Source: Mycolicibacter heraklionensis
Lineage (GTDB): Bacteria; Actinomycetota; Actinomycetes; Mycobacteriales; Mycobacteriaceae
NCBI RefSeq assembly: GCF_001021505.1
Contig: NZ_LDPO01000012.1
Span: 1-64,000, forward strand
Direction of reading: 5' to 3'
Length of the DNA: 64,000 bases
Part shown: positions 17,608 through 27,600 of the stretch, one piece after another
How the letters are laid out: every line of letters begins with the position of its first letter
How positions within the stretch are numbered: position 1 is the stretch's first letter
Made by a program: the position numbers and the translations under genes
Notes under the pieces: model-generated
What the model was told of the DNA's origin: nothing
Seen by the model: the letters and a program-made list of their open reading frames with translations, nothing else
Database searches by the model: none

Positions 17608-18846
17608 TCAGGCGGCACGGGCGTGCAGCCAGCTGTGGTAACGACGCAGGGCACGGCGCCGCAAGACGGCCTCCTGCGCGTAGGCGGCAAACGGATGCAC
17701 CCTGGGCCGGGGTTGTTTGCCCTTGCCCAGCCGGCGCAGCTGATAACGGACACGGGCCATGCTGATGGCCGACGCGGCGGCTTTGTCCTGGACAGTGACC
17801 GGCTCGAGTTCGACCGCGGCGTCGGCACCGGCACGCCACTTGTTCGGCAGATCGGGATCGACGGCCAGCGCGGTCCCCATGCCGACCAGGTCGATACCGC
17901 CGGCGAGGACTTCGTCGGCCACCGATCGGCGGACGATGCCGCCGGTCAGCATCAGCGGCAGCGGACTGGACTGGGCGAGTTCCTCGGCGAGGGTGAGGAA
18001 GTACGCCTCACGGGCTCGAGTCCGCTCGTCGGTGGCCTGACCGGTCATGGCGGGGCTTTCGTAGCTGCCGCCGGAGAGTTCGACCACGTCGACCCCGAGG
18101 GGCGCCAGCAGCTGGATCACGGTCGCGGCGTCGTCGGCGTCGAAGCCACCACGCTGGAAGTCGGCCGAGTTCAGCTTGACCGCCACGGTGAACGCGGGAG
18201 ACACCGACGACCTGACCGCGCGAACGATATCGAGCAGCAGCCTGGCCCGGTTCGGCAAGGATCCGCCCCACTGATCGGTGCGCTGGTTCGACAGCGGCGA
18301 GAGGAACTGCGAGAGCAGGTAGCCGTGCGCGGCATGGATCTCTACGCCGTCGAACCCGGCCTGTTGCGCGCGCCGGGCGGTCTCGGCGAAACGTGCCACG
18401 GTCGCCTCGATCTGCTCCGCGGTCATCTCGACGGGCTGGGCCAGCCGCTTGCTGTTGCGGCCGATGTCGACCCGGATAGCCGAGGGGCCCCAGGCGACAC
18501 CGGGCATGTTGGCCATCACCTGTCGGCCGGGGTGGTTGATCTGCATCCACACCCGCGAGCCGCCGCTGCGGGCCGCAGCCGCCCACTGCCGGAAGGGCTC
18601 CAGCGGTGCCTGCGCGTCGAGCACGACGCCCGCCGGTCCGGTCAGCGCCTCGGCGTGGACCATCACGTTGCCGGTGATGATCAGGCCCGCACCGCCCTCG
18701 CTCCACCGCCGGTACAGCCGGAAGAGTGCCTCGTCGGGCAGCTGTCCCGCGACCGCCATGTTCTCTTCCATAGCGGCCTTGACCAAGCGGTTTTCGATGA
18801 CCGAGCCGTTGGCCAGGCGCAGGGGCGTGAAGATGGTGGCGGGCAT
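17608..18846 (-). CDS. Old Yellow Enzyme-family NADH:flavin oxidoreductase
   Basis: 412-residue TIM-barrel flavoprotein expected to reduce activated C=C bonds with NAD(P)H. Visible features: TPLRLANGSVIENRLVKAAM at the start, the GFDGVEIHAAHGYLLSQFL active-site segment with the substrate-binding His pair, and SNQRTDQWGGSLPNRARLLLDIV. There is no C-terminal 4Fe-4S domain, so this is a single-domain OYE and not a dienoyl-CoA reductase. The ATG at 18846 follows GGAGAG by 5 bases; an in-frame TTG at 18867 would run into an operator. It is first in a three-gene operon and faces the decarboxylase-like gene across three predicted TetR operators. Confidence 0.87.
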   Translation of the reverse strand: MPATIFTPLRLANGSVIENRLVKAAMEENMAVAGQLPDEALFRLYRRWSEGGAGLIITGNVMVHAEALTGPAGVVLDAQAPLEPFRQWAAAARSGGSRVWMQINHPGRQVMANMPGVAWGPSAIRVDIGRNSKRLAQPVEMTAEQIEATVARFAETARRAQQAGFDGVEIHAAHGYLLSQFLSPLSNQRTDQWGGSLPNRARLLLDIVRAVRSSVSPAFTVAVKLNSADFQRGGFDADDAATVIQLLAPLGVDVVELSGGSYESPAMTGQATDERTRAREAYFLTLAEELAQSSPLPLMLTGGIVRRSVADEVLAGGIDLVGMGTALAVDPDLPNKWRAGADAAVELEPVTVQDKAAASAISMARVRYQLRRLGKGKQPRPRVHPFAAYAQEAVLRRRALRRYHSWLHARAA

Positions 18847-18868
18847 CGAACTCTCCGGACGGGGCAAT

Positions 18869-18883
18869 GTTAACAGTGCTTAC
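18869..18883 (+). promoter_or_regulatory. Predicted TetR operator, copy 3
   Basis: GTTAACAGTGCTTAC, lying 22 bases upstream of the OYE start codon. It is one of three copies in the 157-base divergent region; centres are spaced 33 and 34 bases apart, about three helical turns, so bound proteins would sit on the same face. Confidence 0.65.
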
Positions 18884-18901
18884 GTCAGCATAGGGCGCGA
18901 A

Positions 18902-18916
18902 GTAAGCGCCGTCAAC
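18902..18916 (-). promoter_or_regulatory. Predicted TetR operator, copy 4
   Basis: On the minus strand this reads GTTGACGGCGCTTAC, which equals the consensus of the set. It is the middle copy in the region between the OYE operon and the decarboxylase-like gene. Confidence 0.65.
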
Positions 18917-18935
18917 ATCGGCGTTGCCCGCAAGT

Positions 18936-18950
18936 GTTGACGGTGCTTAC
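18936..18950 (+). promoter_or_regulatory. Predicted TetR operator, copy 5
   Basis: GTTGACGGTGCTTAC, 53 bases upstream of the decarboxylase-like start codon. This equals the 53-base distance between copy 2 and the SDR start, which suggests the same promoter architecture. Confidence 0.65.
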
Positions 18951-19003
18951 ATTGGCGGCCTAGTCTGACGCCGACCCGTCCCTATCCATGAGGAGGAGCC
19001 GCC

Positions 19004-19915
19004 ATGTCACCGACCCGGCAGGACACCGTCGAAGTCGACCTGGGTGGGCATCTGGTCGCGGTCCCCAAAGGCGGTCTCTACGACCGGTACCGGATGAACA
19101 CCGACCTCGACGACGTCGCCGCCGACCCGCGAGTGAGCGGTGTCGATTTCTTCCGGCAGCTGCCCAAGACTCGCGTCGACTCACCGATCGGACCGACGCT
19201 CACCCCGAACTTCTACTACCGGATCCGCACCGCCCGGCTGGTCATGCTGGCCAGCACCAGGGCCATCCGTAGCCGGCTGCCAAAAGAATTGGCGCCGTTA
19301 GAGATCGGGCCGGGCCTGGGGCTGATCTCGGTGATGTTTTTCCGCTACGACGTGTGCGACATCGACTTCTACACCGAAGCCGCCGTCGCAATCGCGGTGC
19401 GACCCGCACGGCATGGCCGGCTCGGGTTCGTAGACCTGCTCGCCGGGCTCGGCAACGACCACCTTCACAGCTACGTGCTGTCCCTGCCGGTGAGCACCGA
19501 TATCGCGCAGGTACGAGGTCATGTCGGTTATGGGTTCCCCAAGTGGGTCACCGAACTTGACGTCGACATCGACGGTCACCAGGCCACCGCCCGGGTGGCC
19601 AACGAGGCTGGCGAGACGGACCTGGCGTTATCGGTGGCCACTCCCGCCCAGATCCGATACCGGACCGGCGACCGGGTCTCCACACTCACCTCGTACACCA
19701 CGATCCACGGCGCCTGGCACTCCACCCTGAGTCAGACCAACGTGCTCTCGGCCGGTACCGCACGTTTCCCGCGCCATCTCGACCTGCGGGTCGGACGGGG
19801 GCGGTTGGCCGACGACCTGCGATCGCTCAAACCGATCCGGACTGTTCAACTCGACGTCACCTGCGAAGCGCAACTCGCCCTGCACATGCCCGTTCCCACG
19901 TCGGTTCAGAGTTGA
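19004..19915 (+). CDS. Acetoacetate decarboxylase-superfamily protein
   Basis: 303-residue protein of the ADC fold. The family signature GYGFPKW occurs at residues 175-181, with K180 in the position of the Schiff-base lysine of clostridial acetoacetate decarboxylase; the neighbouring second lysine is Trp here. Members of the wider family decarboxylate beta-keto acids or do aldol/retro-aldol chemistry on larger substrates. A Schiff-base reaction on a keto intermediate is the reasonable inference. It is transcribed divergently from the OYE operon, with three shared operators between them, and has a GAGGAG ribosome site about 7 bases before the ATG. Confidence 0.8.
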   Translation: MSPTRQDTVEVDLGGHLVAVPKGGLYDRYRMNTDLDDVAADPRVSGVDFFRQLPKTRVDSPIGPTLTPNFYYRIRTARLVMLASTRAIRSRLPKELAPLEIGPGLGLISVMFFRYDVCDIDFYTEAAVAIAVRPARHGRLGFVDLLAGLGNDHLHSYVLSLPVSTDIAQVRGHVGYGFPKWVTELDVDIDGHQATARVANEAGETDLALSVATPAQIRYRTGDRVSTLTSYTTIHGAWHSTLSQTNVLSAGTARFPRHLDLRVGRGRLADDLRSLKPIRTVQLDVTCEAQLALHMPVPTSVQS

Positions 19916-19917
19916 GG

Positions 19918-21363
19918 CTATTCGTGCAGTCCGGCCTGGGCGATCGCCTCGGCCTCCTGCTCGGTGGCCACCGACGGCCCCGAGCCCGGCAACCGTTTGC
20001 CGGCCACCTCCGGGGTGAACCACACCGTGATCGCCCCCACGACGCCGGCGCCCATCAGCAGGTAGGCCGGCACCAGTACGTTGCCGGTTCCGGAGACCAG
20101 CGTCTCGGCGACCAGGGGAGTGGTGCCACCGAACAGCGAGACCGAAATGTTGAAACCGATCGCCACCGCGAAGTAGCGGACGGTGGAGGGGAACAGGGCG
20201 GGCAGCGTTGACGGTGTGGTGGCGTAGAAGCACAGCAGCATCACCCCGATCATCAACACTCCGAGCAGGCGCAGCGCATAGCTGCCGCCCTGGCCGATCA
20301 ACAGGAACGCCGGCACGGAGCCGACGATCAGCAGGGCGCTGCCGGTCCACAGGATCGGTTTGCGGCCGATGCGATCGGAGAGTCTGGCCAGCGGCACCAC
20401 CGCGACCAGCATCAGCAGCAGCGCCACCACGATCATCGTCAGTCCGCGGCTGCCGCTGATCCGGCCGACCTGCTTGAAATATGTCGGCAGATAGCCGGTG
20501 AGCATGTAGTTGGTGACGTTCTCGGCCAGCACCAGTCCCATGCAGATCAGCAGGCCTCTGCGCTGCCGGGTGACCGTCCGCTGGAACTGTCCCCAACCGT
20601 TGCCGCGGGCGGTGTCGCGGTTTTCGTTGAGCTGTTCTAGCTCTTCAAAGACCGGGGACTCGTCGATGCGCAACCGCATGTACAACGCGACGACGGCCAG
20701 CGGAACACCCAGCAGGAACGGCACTCGCCAGCCCCACCGCAGCATCTCGGCAACCGGCAGTTGGGACTTCAGGGCGGTCACCACCGCCGCACCCATCACA
20801 TAACCGCCGAGCGTGCCCAGTGGCAGGAATCCGGCCAGCGCTCCGCGATTGCGGTCAGGGGCGTGTTCGCTGATGTGGGTCATTGCGCCCACGTACTCGC
20901 CGCCGGTGGAGAACCCCTGCATGACGCGGGTGACGATGAGCAGGATCGGCGCCCAGATCCCGATGTCCTCGTAGGACGGCAGCAGGCCGGTGATCGTGGT
21001 GCCGACGGCCATCAGCGTGACGGTCATGATCAAGATCCGTTTGCGGCCGATGCGGTCGCCCAGCGCGCCGAAGATGATGCCGCCGAACGGCCGGACCGCG
21101 AAAGCCGCCGCCATGGTTCCGAACGTGGCGATCAGGCCCGCCGCGCTGGAGCTGTCGCTGGGGTAGAAGACCTGCGCGATCGTGGTGGCCAGGAAGCCGT
21201 AGATGCCGAAGTCGTACCACTCCATGAAGTTGCCGATCGCGGTCCCCGCGATCGAGCGCTGCATGGCCGCCGGGTCCGAGACCCGGATGTCGTCGCGTGC
21301 CCATGTGCTGCGGTTCGTGTGTTCACCGCTGCCGGACCGGCCTTTGGTACCCACCGCAAGCAA
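19918..21363 (-). CDS. MFS transporter of the metabolite:H+ symporter type
   Basis: Proton-coupled carrier of 481 residues with 12 predicted spans, in the MHS branch (proline/betaine, alpha-ketoglutarate or shikimate carriers). The N-terminal GNFMEWYDFGIYGFLATTIAQVF, the GDRIGRKRILI loop motif and the repeated SDRIGRKPIL in the second half are typical. The frame opens at a TTG (21363); GTG codons at 21354 and 21282 are alternatives, and none has a good ribosome site. It converges on the decarboxylase-like gene with a 2-base gap. It could import the substrate of the cluster, but no operator copy lies in its promoter region, so the link is weak. Confidence 0.82.
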   Translation of the reverse strand: MLAVGTKGRSGSGEHTNRSTWARDDIRVSDPAAMQRSIAGTAIGNFMEWYDFGIYGFLATTIAQVFYPSDSSSAAGLIATFGTMAAAFAVRPFGGIIFGALGDRIGRKRILIMTVTLMAVGTTITGLLPSYEDIGIWAPILLIVTRVMQGFSTGGEYVGAMTHISEHAPDRNRGALAGFLPLGTLGGYVMGAAVVTALKSQLPVAEMLRWGWRVPFLLGVPLAVVALYMRLRIDESPVFEELEQLNENRDTARGNGWGQFQRTVTRQRRGLLICMGLVLAENVTNYMLTGYLPTYFKQVGRISGSRGLTMIVVALLLMLVAVVPLARLSDRIGRKPILWTGSALLIVGSVPAFLLIGQGGSYALRLLGVLMIGVMLLCFYATTPSTLPALFPSTVRYFAVAIGFNISVSLFGGTTPLVAETLVSGTGNVLVPAYLLMGAGVVGAITVWFTPEVAGKRLPGSGPSVATEQEAEAIAQAGLHE

Positions 21364-21441
21364 CGTATACCAACCGCCCGCCCACTTCTCGCCGCACAGC
21401 AGGAGCTGCCCGGCCGGGCGGGTGGCCTCTACGATGGCGGC

Positions 21442-22254
21442 ATGCGCAGGCTCCCAGGCGTCCTGACCGTGGTCAGCGCTGCTGCTGCCCTGGTCGCCGG
21501 TTGCTCAGCCACCCCCTCGCCGCAGGCTCCGACGGATGCGCCGGCATCCGCCGCTCCGACGACCTCCGCCACGACTGCGCCAACCTCATCGGTGCCGTCA
21601 TCCACCGCGTCGCCGTCGCCGTCGTCGTCGTCGTCGAAGAAGTCCACCGAGCCGCTGCCGGACGCAGCGGCGATCCTGAAGGAGTCCAGCGCCACCACCG
21701 CGGAACTCGAGACCGTGCGCCTGTCGCTGTCGGTGACCGGCAACATCGAGAACATGCCGGTCACGGCGCTCGACGCCGACGTGACTCAGCAGCCGGGCCC
21801 CGCGGCAAAGGGCTACGCCAAGATCGCCTACCGGGGCGCTCCGGCCTATGTCGCGTTCGTGGTGTTCGGCGGCGACTTCTACGTCTCGCAGGAGCACGGC
21901 CGCTGGATCGACTACGGTCCCGCCGCGAACTTCTATGACGCGGCCAACATCCTGAGCCCCGAAACCGGGCTGGCCGGCATGCTGACCGATTTCGTCGATC
22001 CCGAGGTCCAGGAGCGCGAGACCGTCGATGACGTGCACACCGTCCGGATCACCGGCGAGGTGTCGGCTGACGTGGCGAAGAAGATCGTGCCGCAGCTGCA
22101 CGCCACCAAACGGACCGCATGCACGGTCTGGATCCAGGAGACCGGTGATCACCACCTGGTCGCGCTGGAGCTGGCCGCCGGCGAGGACGCGTCGGTGACG
22201 ATCACCTTCTCGAACTGGAATGCGCCGGTGACTGTCGGCAAGCCGCGCACCTAG
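21442..22254 (+). CDS. LppX/LprAFG-family lipoprotein
   Basis: 270-residue cell-envelope lipoprotein. A signal peptide ends with the lipobox LVAGC, so Cys21 would be lipidated. A low-complexity Ser/Thr/Ala/Pro linker with a run of serines (about residues 22-75) follows, then an LppX_LprAFG domain expected to bind acylated lipids in a hydrophobic cavity. Relatives in M. tuberculosis (LprG, LprA, LprF, LppX) carry triacylated lipids or dimycocerosates across the periplasm. Which paralogue it matches cannot be told by eye. An upstream extension of the frame exists, but the ATG at 21442 is the only start that yields a signal peptide. It is divergent from the MFS gene. Confidence 0.85.
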   Translation: MRRLPGVLTVVSAAAALVAGCSATPSPQAPTDAPASAAPTTSATTAPTSSVPSSTASPSPSSSSSKKSTEPLPDAAAILKESSATTAELETVRLSLSVTGNIENMPVTALDADVTQQPGPAAKGYAKIAYRGAPAYVAFVVFGGDFYVSQEHGRWIDYGPAANFYDAANILSPETGLAGMLTDFVDPEVQERETVDDVHTVRITGEVSADVAKKIVPQLHATKRTACTVWIQETGDHHLVALELAAGEDASVTITFSNWNAPVTVGKPRT

Positions 22255-22406
22255 GCGCCCGGCGAGGTTATCCCCAATCCGCTGTTCTTCCCCAGTTGCC
22301 GTTGCGCGCGACGGCCGGCCCGGGTTCGTTGTCGGGCCCGCCCGGCCCAATGGGTGCAACGCCGGCGAGCCCGTCAGGTTCGCCGCAACCAGGAAGGAAA
22401 CGTGCA

Positions 22407-22871
22407 ATGTTCGAGACAACGCTGACCGTGATCGGCAACATCGTCAACGACCCGATCCGCCGCCGGGTGGGCGAGCACGAACTGATCAAGTTCCGGGTCG
22501 CAAGCAACTCTCGCCGACGCGGTGCCGACGGCAGCTGGGAGACCGGTAACTCGCTGTTCGTGACGGTCAACTGCTGGGACAGGTTGGTCACCGGGGTCGG
22601 GGCGTCGCTGAGTAAGGGGTTGCCGGTGATCGTGGTCGGCCATGTCTTCACCAGCGAGTACGAGGACAAGGACGGGGTTCGCCGCTCGTCGGTGGAGCTG
22701 CGCGCGACCGCGGTGGGCCCCGACCTGGCGCGGTGCGCGGCCCGGGTGGAGAAGATCATCGCCGCCGGACCGGACAGCCCGCCCGCTGCCGCCCGTAGCG
22801 ACGAGGCCGACGACCCGGATTCCGCCGAGGAGGACGCCGACGCCGATGAGGGGATGGCGCTCACCGCCTGA
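22407..22871 (+). CDS. ssbB: Single-stranded DNA-binding protein paralogue
   Basis: 154-residue OB-fold protein: MFETTLTVIGNIVNDPIRRR, then ELIKFRVASNSRR and NSLFVTVNCWDRLV, the SSB core. The C-terminus is acidic (DDPDSAEEDADADE) but ends GMALTA. It lacks the DDIPF-type tip that recruits partner proteins in the housekeeping SSB, so it is probably the auxiliary SsbB (homologue of Rv2478c). The start is fixed by AGGAAGGA 8 bases upstream. It is followed by ettA on the same strand after 81 bases. Confidence 0.85.
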   Translation: MFETTLTVIGNIVNDPIRRRVGEHELIKFRVASNSRRRGADGSWETGNSLFVTVNCWDRLVTGVGASLSKGLPVIVVGHVFTSEYEDKDGVRRSSVELRATAVGPDLARCAARVEKIIAAGPDSPPAAARSDEADDPDSAEEDADADEGMALTA

Positions 22872-22952
22872 GAGCAGCCGACGGCGGTGCCGGGGTTACC
22901 CCCTAGGATGGTCAGCGAGCAAATTCGCGAGACCAGGAGGCGACACCCCGGC

Positions 22953-24626
22953 ATGGCTGAGTTCATCTACACGATGAAGAAGGTGCGCAAAGCACACGGC
23001 GACAAAGTCATCCTCGACGACGTGACGCTGAACTTCCTGCCCGGCGCCAAGATCGGTGTCGTCGGTCCCAACGGCGCCGGCAAGTCCAGCGTCCTGCGGA
23101 TCATGGCTGGGCTGGACAAAGCGAACAACGGCGACGCCTTCCTGGCGCCCGGCGCCACCGTCGGCATCCTGTTGCAGGAGCCGCCACTGGACGACACCAA
23201 GACCGTCCGGGAGAACGTCGAAGAGGGCGTGCCGATCAAGGCCAAGCTCAATCGGTACAACGAGGTCGCCGAGCTGATGGCCACCGACTACACCGATGAG
23301 CTGATGGAAGAGATGGGCAAGCTCCAGGAGGAGCTTGACGCCGCCGACGCCTGGGACATCGATTCGCAGCTCGAACAGGCGATGGACGCGCTGCGCTGCC
23401 CGCCGCCCGACGAGCCCGTCACCCACCTCTCCGGGGGTGAGCGCCGGCGGGTGGCGCTGTGCAAACTGCTGCTGAGCAAGCCCGACCTGCTGCTCCTTGA
23501 CGAGCCCACCAACCACCTCGACGCCGAGAGCGTGCTGTGGCTCGAGCAGCACCTGGCCTCCTACCCGGGCGCCATCCTCGCGGTCACCCACGACCGCTAC
23601 TTCCTCGACAACGTGGCGCAGTGGATCCTGGAGCTCGACCGCGGCCGGGCCTACCCCTACGAGGGCAACTACTCGACCTACTTGGAGAAGAAGGCCGACC
23701 GCCTCGAGGTGCAGGGCAAGAAGGACCAGAAGCTGCAGAAGCGGCTCAAGGACGAACTCGCCTGGGTGCGCTCGGGTGCCAAGGCCCGCCAAGCCAAGAA
23801 CAAGGCCCGCCTGCAGCGGTACGAGGAGATGGTGGTCGAGGCGGAGAAGACCCGCAAGCTCGACTTCGAGGAGATCCAGATCCCGGTCGGACCGCGGCTG
23901 GGCAACCTGGTGGTGGAGGTCGAACACCTCGACAAGGGGTTCGGCGGGCGGCTGTTGATCAAGGATCTGTCGTTCACGCTGCCGCGCAACGGCATCGTCG
24001 GCGTGATCGGTCCCAACGGCGTCGGCAAGACCACCCTGTTCAAGACGATCGTCGGTCTGGAAAAGCCGGACAGCGGCACGGTCAAGGTCGGCGACACGGT
24101 CAAGTTGAGCTACGTCGACCAGAACCGTGCCGGCATCGACCCGAAGAAGACGGTCTGGGAAGTTGTCTCCGACGGCTTGGACTACATCGAGGTCGGGCAG
24201 AACGAGATCCCGTCGCGGGCCTACGTCTCGGCGTTCGGGTTCAAAGGCCCCGATCAGCAGAAGCCTGCCGGTGTGCTCTCCGGTGGTGAACGCAACCGGC
24301 TGAACCTGGCGTTGACCCTCAAGCAGGGCGGCAACCTGATCCTGCTGGACGAGCCGACCAACGACCTCGATGTCGAAACGCTCGGTTCACTCGAGAACGC
24401 CCTCGAACAGTTCCCGGGATGTGCCGTGGTCATCAGCCACGACCGCTGGTTCCTGGACCGCACCTGCACCCACATCCTGGCGTGGGAGGGTGACGACGAC
24501 AACGAGGCCAAGTGGTTCTGGTTCGAGGGCAACTTCGGTGCCTACGAGGAGAACAAGGTGGAACGGCTCGGCGCCGAAGCGGCGCGTCCGCATCGAGTGA
24601 CCCACCGCAGGCTCACCCGCGACTAA
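22953..24626 (+). CDS. ettA: Energy-dependent translational throttle protein, ABC-F ATPase
   Basis: Soluble twin-ATPase that binds the ribosomal E site and gates early elongation according to the ATP/ADP ratio. The 557-residue protein has two ABC domains: Walker A GPNGAGKSS with LSGGERRR and LLLLDEPTNHLDAES, then GPNGVGKTT with LSGGERNR and LILLDEPTNDLDVET. An arm/linker rich in Lys, Gln and Arg (around residues 240-300) lies between them. There are no membrane spans. The start is supported by AGGAGG at 22935-22940. Homologue of Rv2477c. Confidence 0.93.
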   Translation: MAEFIYTMKKVRKAHGDKVILDDVTLNFLPGAKIGVVGPNGAGKSSVLRIMAGLDKANNGDAFLAPGATVGILLQEPPLDDTKTVRENVEEGVPIKAKLNRYNEVAELMATDYTDELMEEMGKLQEELDAADAWDIDSQLEQAMDALRCPPPDEPVTHLSGGERRRVALCKLLLSKPDLLLLDEPTNHLDAESVLWLEQHLASYPGAILAVTHDRYFLDNVAQWILELDRGRAYPYEGNYSTYLEKKADRLEVQGKKDQKLQKRLKDELAWVRSGAKARQAKNKARLQRYEEMVVEAEKTRKLDFEEIQIPVGPRLGNLVVEVEHLDKGFGGRLLIKDLSFTLPRNGIVGVIGPNGVGKTTLFKTIVGLEKPDSGTVKVGDTVKLSYVDQNRAGIDPKKTVWEVVSDGLDYIEVGQNEIPSRAYVSAFGFKGPDQQKPAGVLSGGERNRLNLALTLKQGGNLILLDEPTNDLDVETLGSLENALEQFPGCAVVISHDRWFLDRTCTHILAWEGDDDNEAKWFWFEGNFGAYEENKVERLGAEAARPHRVTHRRLTRD

Positions 24627-24679
24627 TGTTGGCTCGGTAGCGGCGCTGCCGGAGCTGACACTAGTCAGGAGGGGTGGGG

Positions 24680-27600
24680 ATGACAAAGTCCACCAAGGAA
24701 TCGACCGCGTGGACAACATTTCCCGATCCCTCTGAGCCGCAAGGCATTCCTGCTTGGGTGTCGGCCGCCTATGTCGAGACCTATCGCGGGTCGCACAGCG
24801 ACTCTTTGGTCAGCGACGAACCGTCGGGCACCGATCCGGCCAGCCGGGCCGCCGCCGTCGCCGTCGTGACCCCGGCGCTGCTGGCCGCGCACGCCCGGCT
24901 GGCGCAGCACCGGCAAGCCGGTGAGACCCGCGTTGCGGTGTACCCCGCCGACGATCCGGCTGGTTTCGGGCCGGCACTGCAGGTGGTCACCGAGCACGGC
25001 GGCATGCTGATGGACTCGGTGGCGGTGCTGCTGCACCGGCTCGGGGTGGCCTACGTCGGGATCATGACGCCGGTGTTCACCGTGCAGCGCGATGCGGCCG
25101 GGGAACTGCGCTCGGTGGAACCAAGATCCGCAGACGGCTCCGCGGGGGCTGAGGCCTGGATCCATGTCCAGCTTTCACCGACGGTCACCCGCAACACCCT
25201 CGCCGAGACCGAACGGCTGCTGCCCGATGTGATGGCCGACGTCCGCCAGGTCGCGATCGACTCCACGGCGATGCGCAGCGCGCTCACCGAGCTGGCGGCC
25301 GACGTCGAAGCCAACGCGCACGGGCATTACACCGCGCCGGACCGCGAGGATGTCGCCGCATTGCTGCAGTGGCTGGCCGACGGGCACTTCGTGCTGCTGG
25401 GGTACCAGAGCGGTGTGGTGCGCGATGGGCAGGTCTTGGTCGAAGATGCCGCCCGGCTGGGAGTGCTGCGGCTGCGTAAGTCATTGCGGCCCAGGCTCAC
25501 CGGCGATAACCTGCTGACCCTGGCGCAGGCCACCGTGCCCAGCTACATGCGATTCAGTTCGCGCACCTATGTGGTGGTGATCCGCGAGGACACCGGCGAC
25601 AGCATCGTCGCGCACCGCTTCGTCGGTCTGTTCACCGCCGGCGCCATGAATGCCGACGTCTTCGAGATACCGGTCATCTCACACACCGTCCGCCACGCCC
25701 TGGCCCTGGCGGAGAAGGAGCCCGGCCACCCCGGGCAGCTGCTGCTCGACATCATCCAAACGGTCCCGCGCTCAGAGCTTTTCGCGATCGACGCGGAGCA
25801 GTTGCTGAACATGGCGATGGCGGTCTCCGACCTGGGCGCGCGGCGCGGAACCCTGTTGTTCCTGCGCGGCGACCGGACCGGGCGCTTTGTGTCCTGCCTG
25901 GTGTACCTGCCCCGGGACCGCTACACCACCGCGGTGCGGTTGCACATGGAGGACATCCTGATCCACGAGTTCGGTGGGGTAGGGCTGGAATACAGCGCGC
26001 GCGTCAGCGAAGCGCCGTGGGCGCTGTTGCATTTCATGGTCCGCTTGTCCGACGATCCCGACGCCCGTTCGGTCGACACCGGCGAGTCCAACCGGGTCCG
26101 GATCCAGGCGCTGCTGGCCGAGGCCACCCGCACCTGGGGAGACCGGTTGCTCGAGACGGCGGCGCAGGACTCCATCGACGCCGACGTGGCCGAACACTAT
26201 GCCGCCGCCTTCGGCGAAATCTACAAGCAGGCTGTCACTCCAGCCGAAGCCGTCGGCGACATCGCCATCATCGAGCGGCTTACCGCCGACTCGGTCAAGT
26301 TGGTGTTCTCCGACTACGGCGAGGCCGACGGAAGTCAGTTGGCCTGGTTCCTCGGCGGGCACGGTGCGTCGCTGAGCCAACTGCTGCCGATGCTGCAGTG
26401 CATGGGGGTGGCGGTGCTCGAAGAGCGGCCGTTCACCGTCACCCGGGCTGACGGCCTGCAGGTGTGGATCTACAAGTTCAAGGTGTCCGCACACCCCACC
26501 ATCGAGATCCCGGCGACCGGCGCCGAGCGGGACGACGCCCAACAGCGGTTCGCCGACGGGGTGACCGCGATCTGGGAGGGCCGGGTCGAGCCCGACCGAT
26601 TCAACGAGCTGGTGCTGCGCGCCGGGCTGAACTGGCAACAGGTGGTGGTGCTGCGCGGTTACGCCAAATACCTGCGCCAGGCCCGTTTTCCCTACAGCGA
26701 GAACCACATCGCCTCGGTGCTCAACGAGTATCCGGGTATCGCGCGTGCCCTGGTGGCGCTGTTTGAGGCATTGTTCGACCCATCCCGCACGCACCGCAAC
26801 CGTGACGCGCAAGCCGCAGCCGCTGACGTCGCGGCCGGCATCGACGCGGTGGTGAGCCTGGACACCGACCGGGTGCTGCGTGCATTCGCCTCGCTGATTC
26901 AAGCCACCCTGCGTACCAATTACTTTGTCACCCGGTCTGATTCGGCACGGGCACGTAACGTGCTGGCACTCAAGCTGGATGCCGGCCTGATCGACGAGTT
27001 GCCGCTGCCGCGGCCGAAGTTCGAGATCTTCGTCTACTCACCCCGTGTCGAGGGCGTGCACCTGCGGTTCGGCTTCGTATCGCGCGGCGGGCTGCGCTGG
27101 TCCGACCGACGCGAGGACTATCGCACCGAGATCCTCGGCCTGGTCAAAGCGCAAGAGGTCAAGAACGCCGTCATCGTCCCGACCGGAGCCAAAGGCGGGT
27201 TCGTCGTCAAACACCCACCGACGCCCAGTGGTAACCCGGTGGCGGATCGCGAGGCAGCCCGCGACGAAGGGATCGCCTGCTACACGCTGTTCATCTCCGG
27301 TCTGCTCGACGTCACCGACAACGTCGACCACGCCACCGGTGCGGTCAGCGCGCCGCCGCAGGTCGTGCGTCGTGACGGAGACGACGCGTACCTGGTGGTG
27401 GCCGCCGACAAGGGGACCGCCAGCTTCTCCGACATCGCCAACGACGTTGCCAAGTCCTACGGCTACTGGCTGGGTGACGCGTTCGCGTCCGGCGGGTCGG
27501 TCGGCTACGACCACAAGGAGATGGGCATCACCGCCAAGGGCGCGTGGGAGTCGGTCAAGCGGCACTTCCGGGAGATGGGAATCGATACCCAGACCGAGGA

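Noticed and set aside
17608..18846. 2,4-dienoyl-CoA reductase (FadH) instead of OYE
   Set aside because: The protein ends after the TIM barrel; the 4Fe-4S cysteines and the FAD/NADPH domains of FadH are absent.
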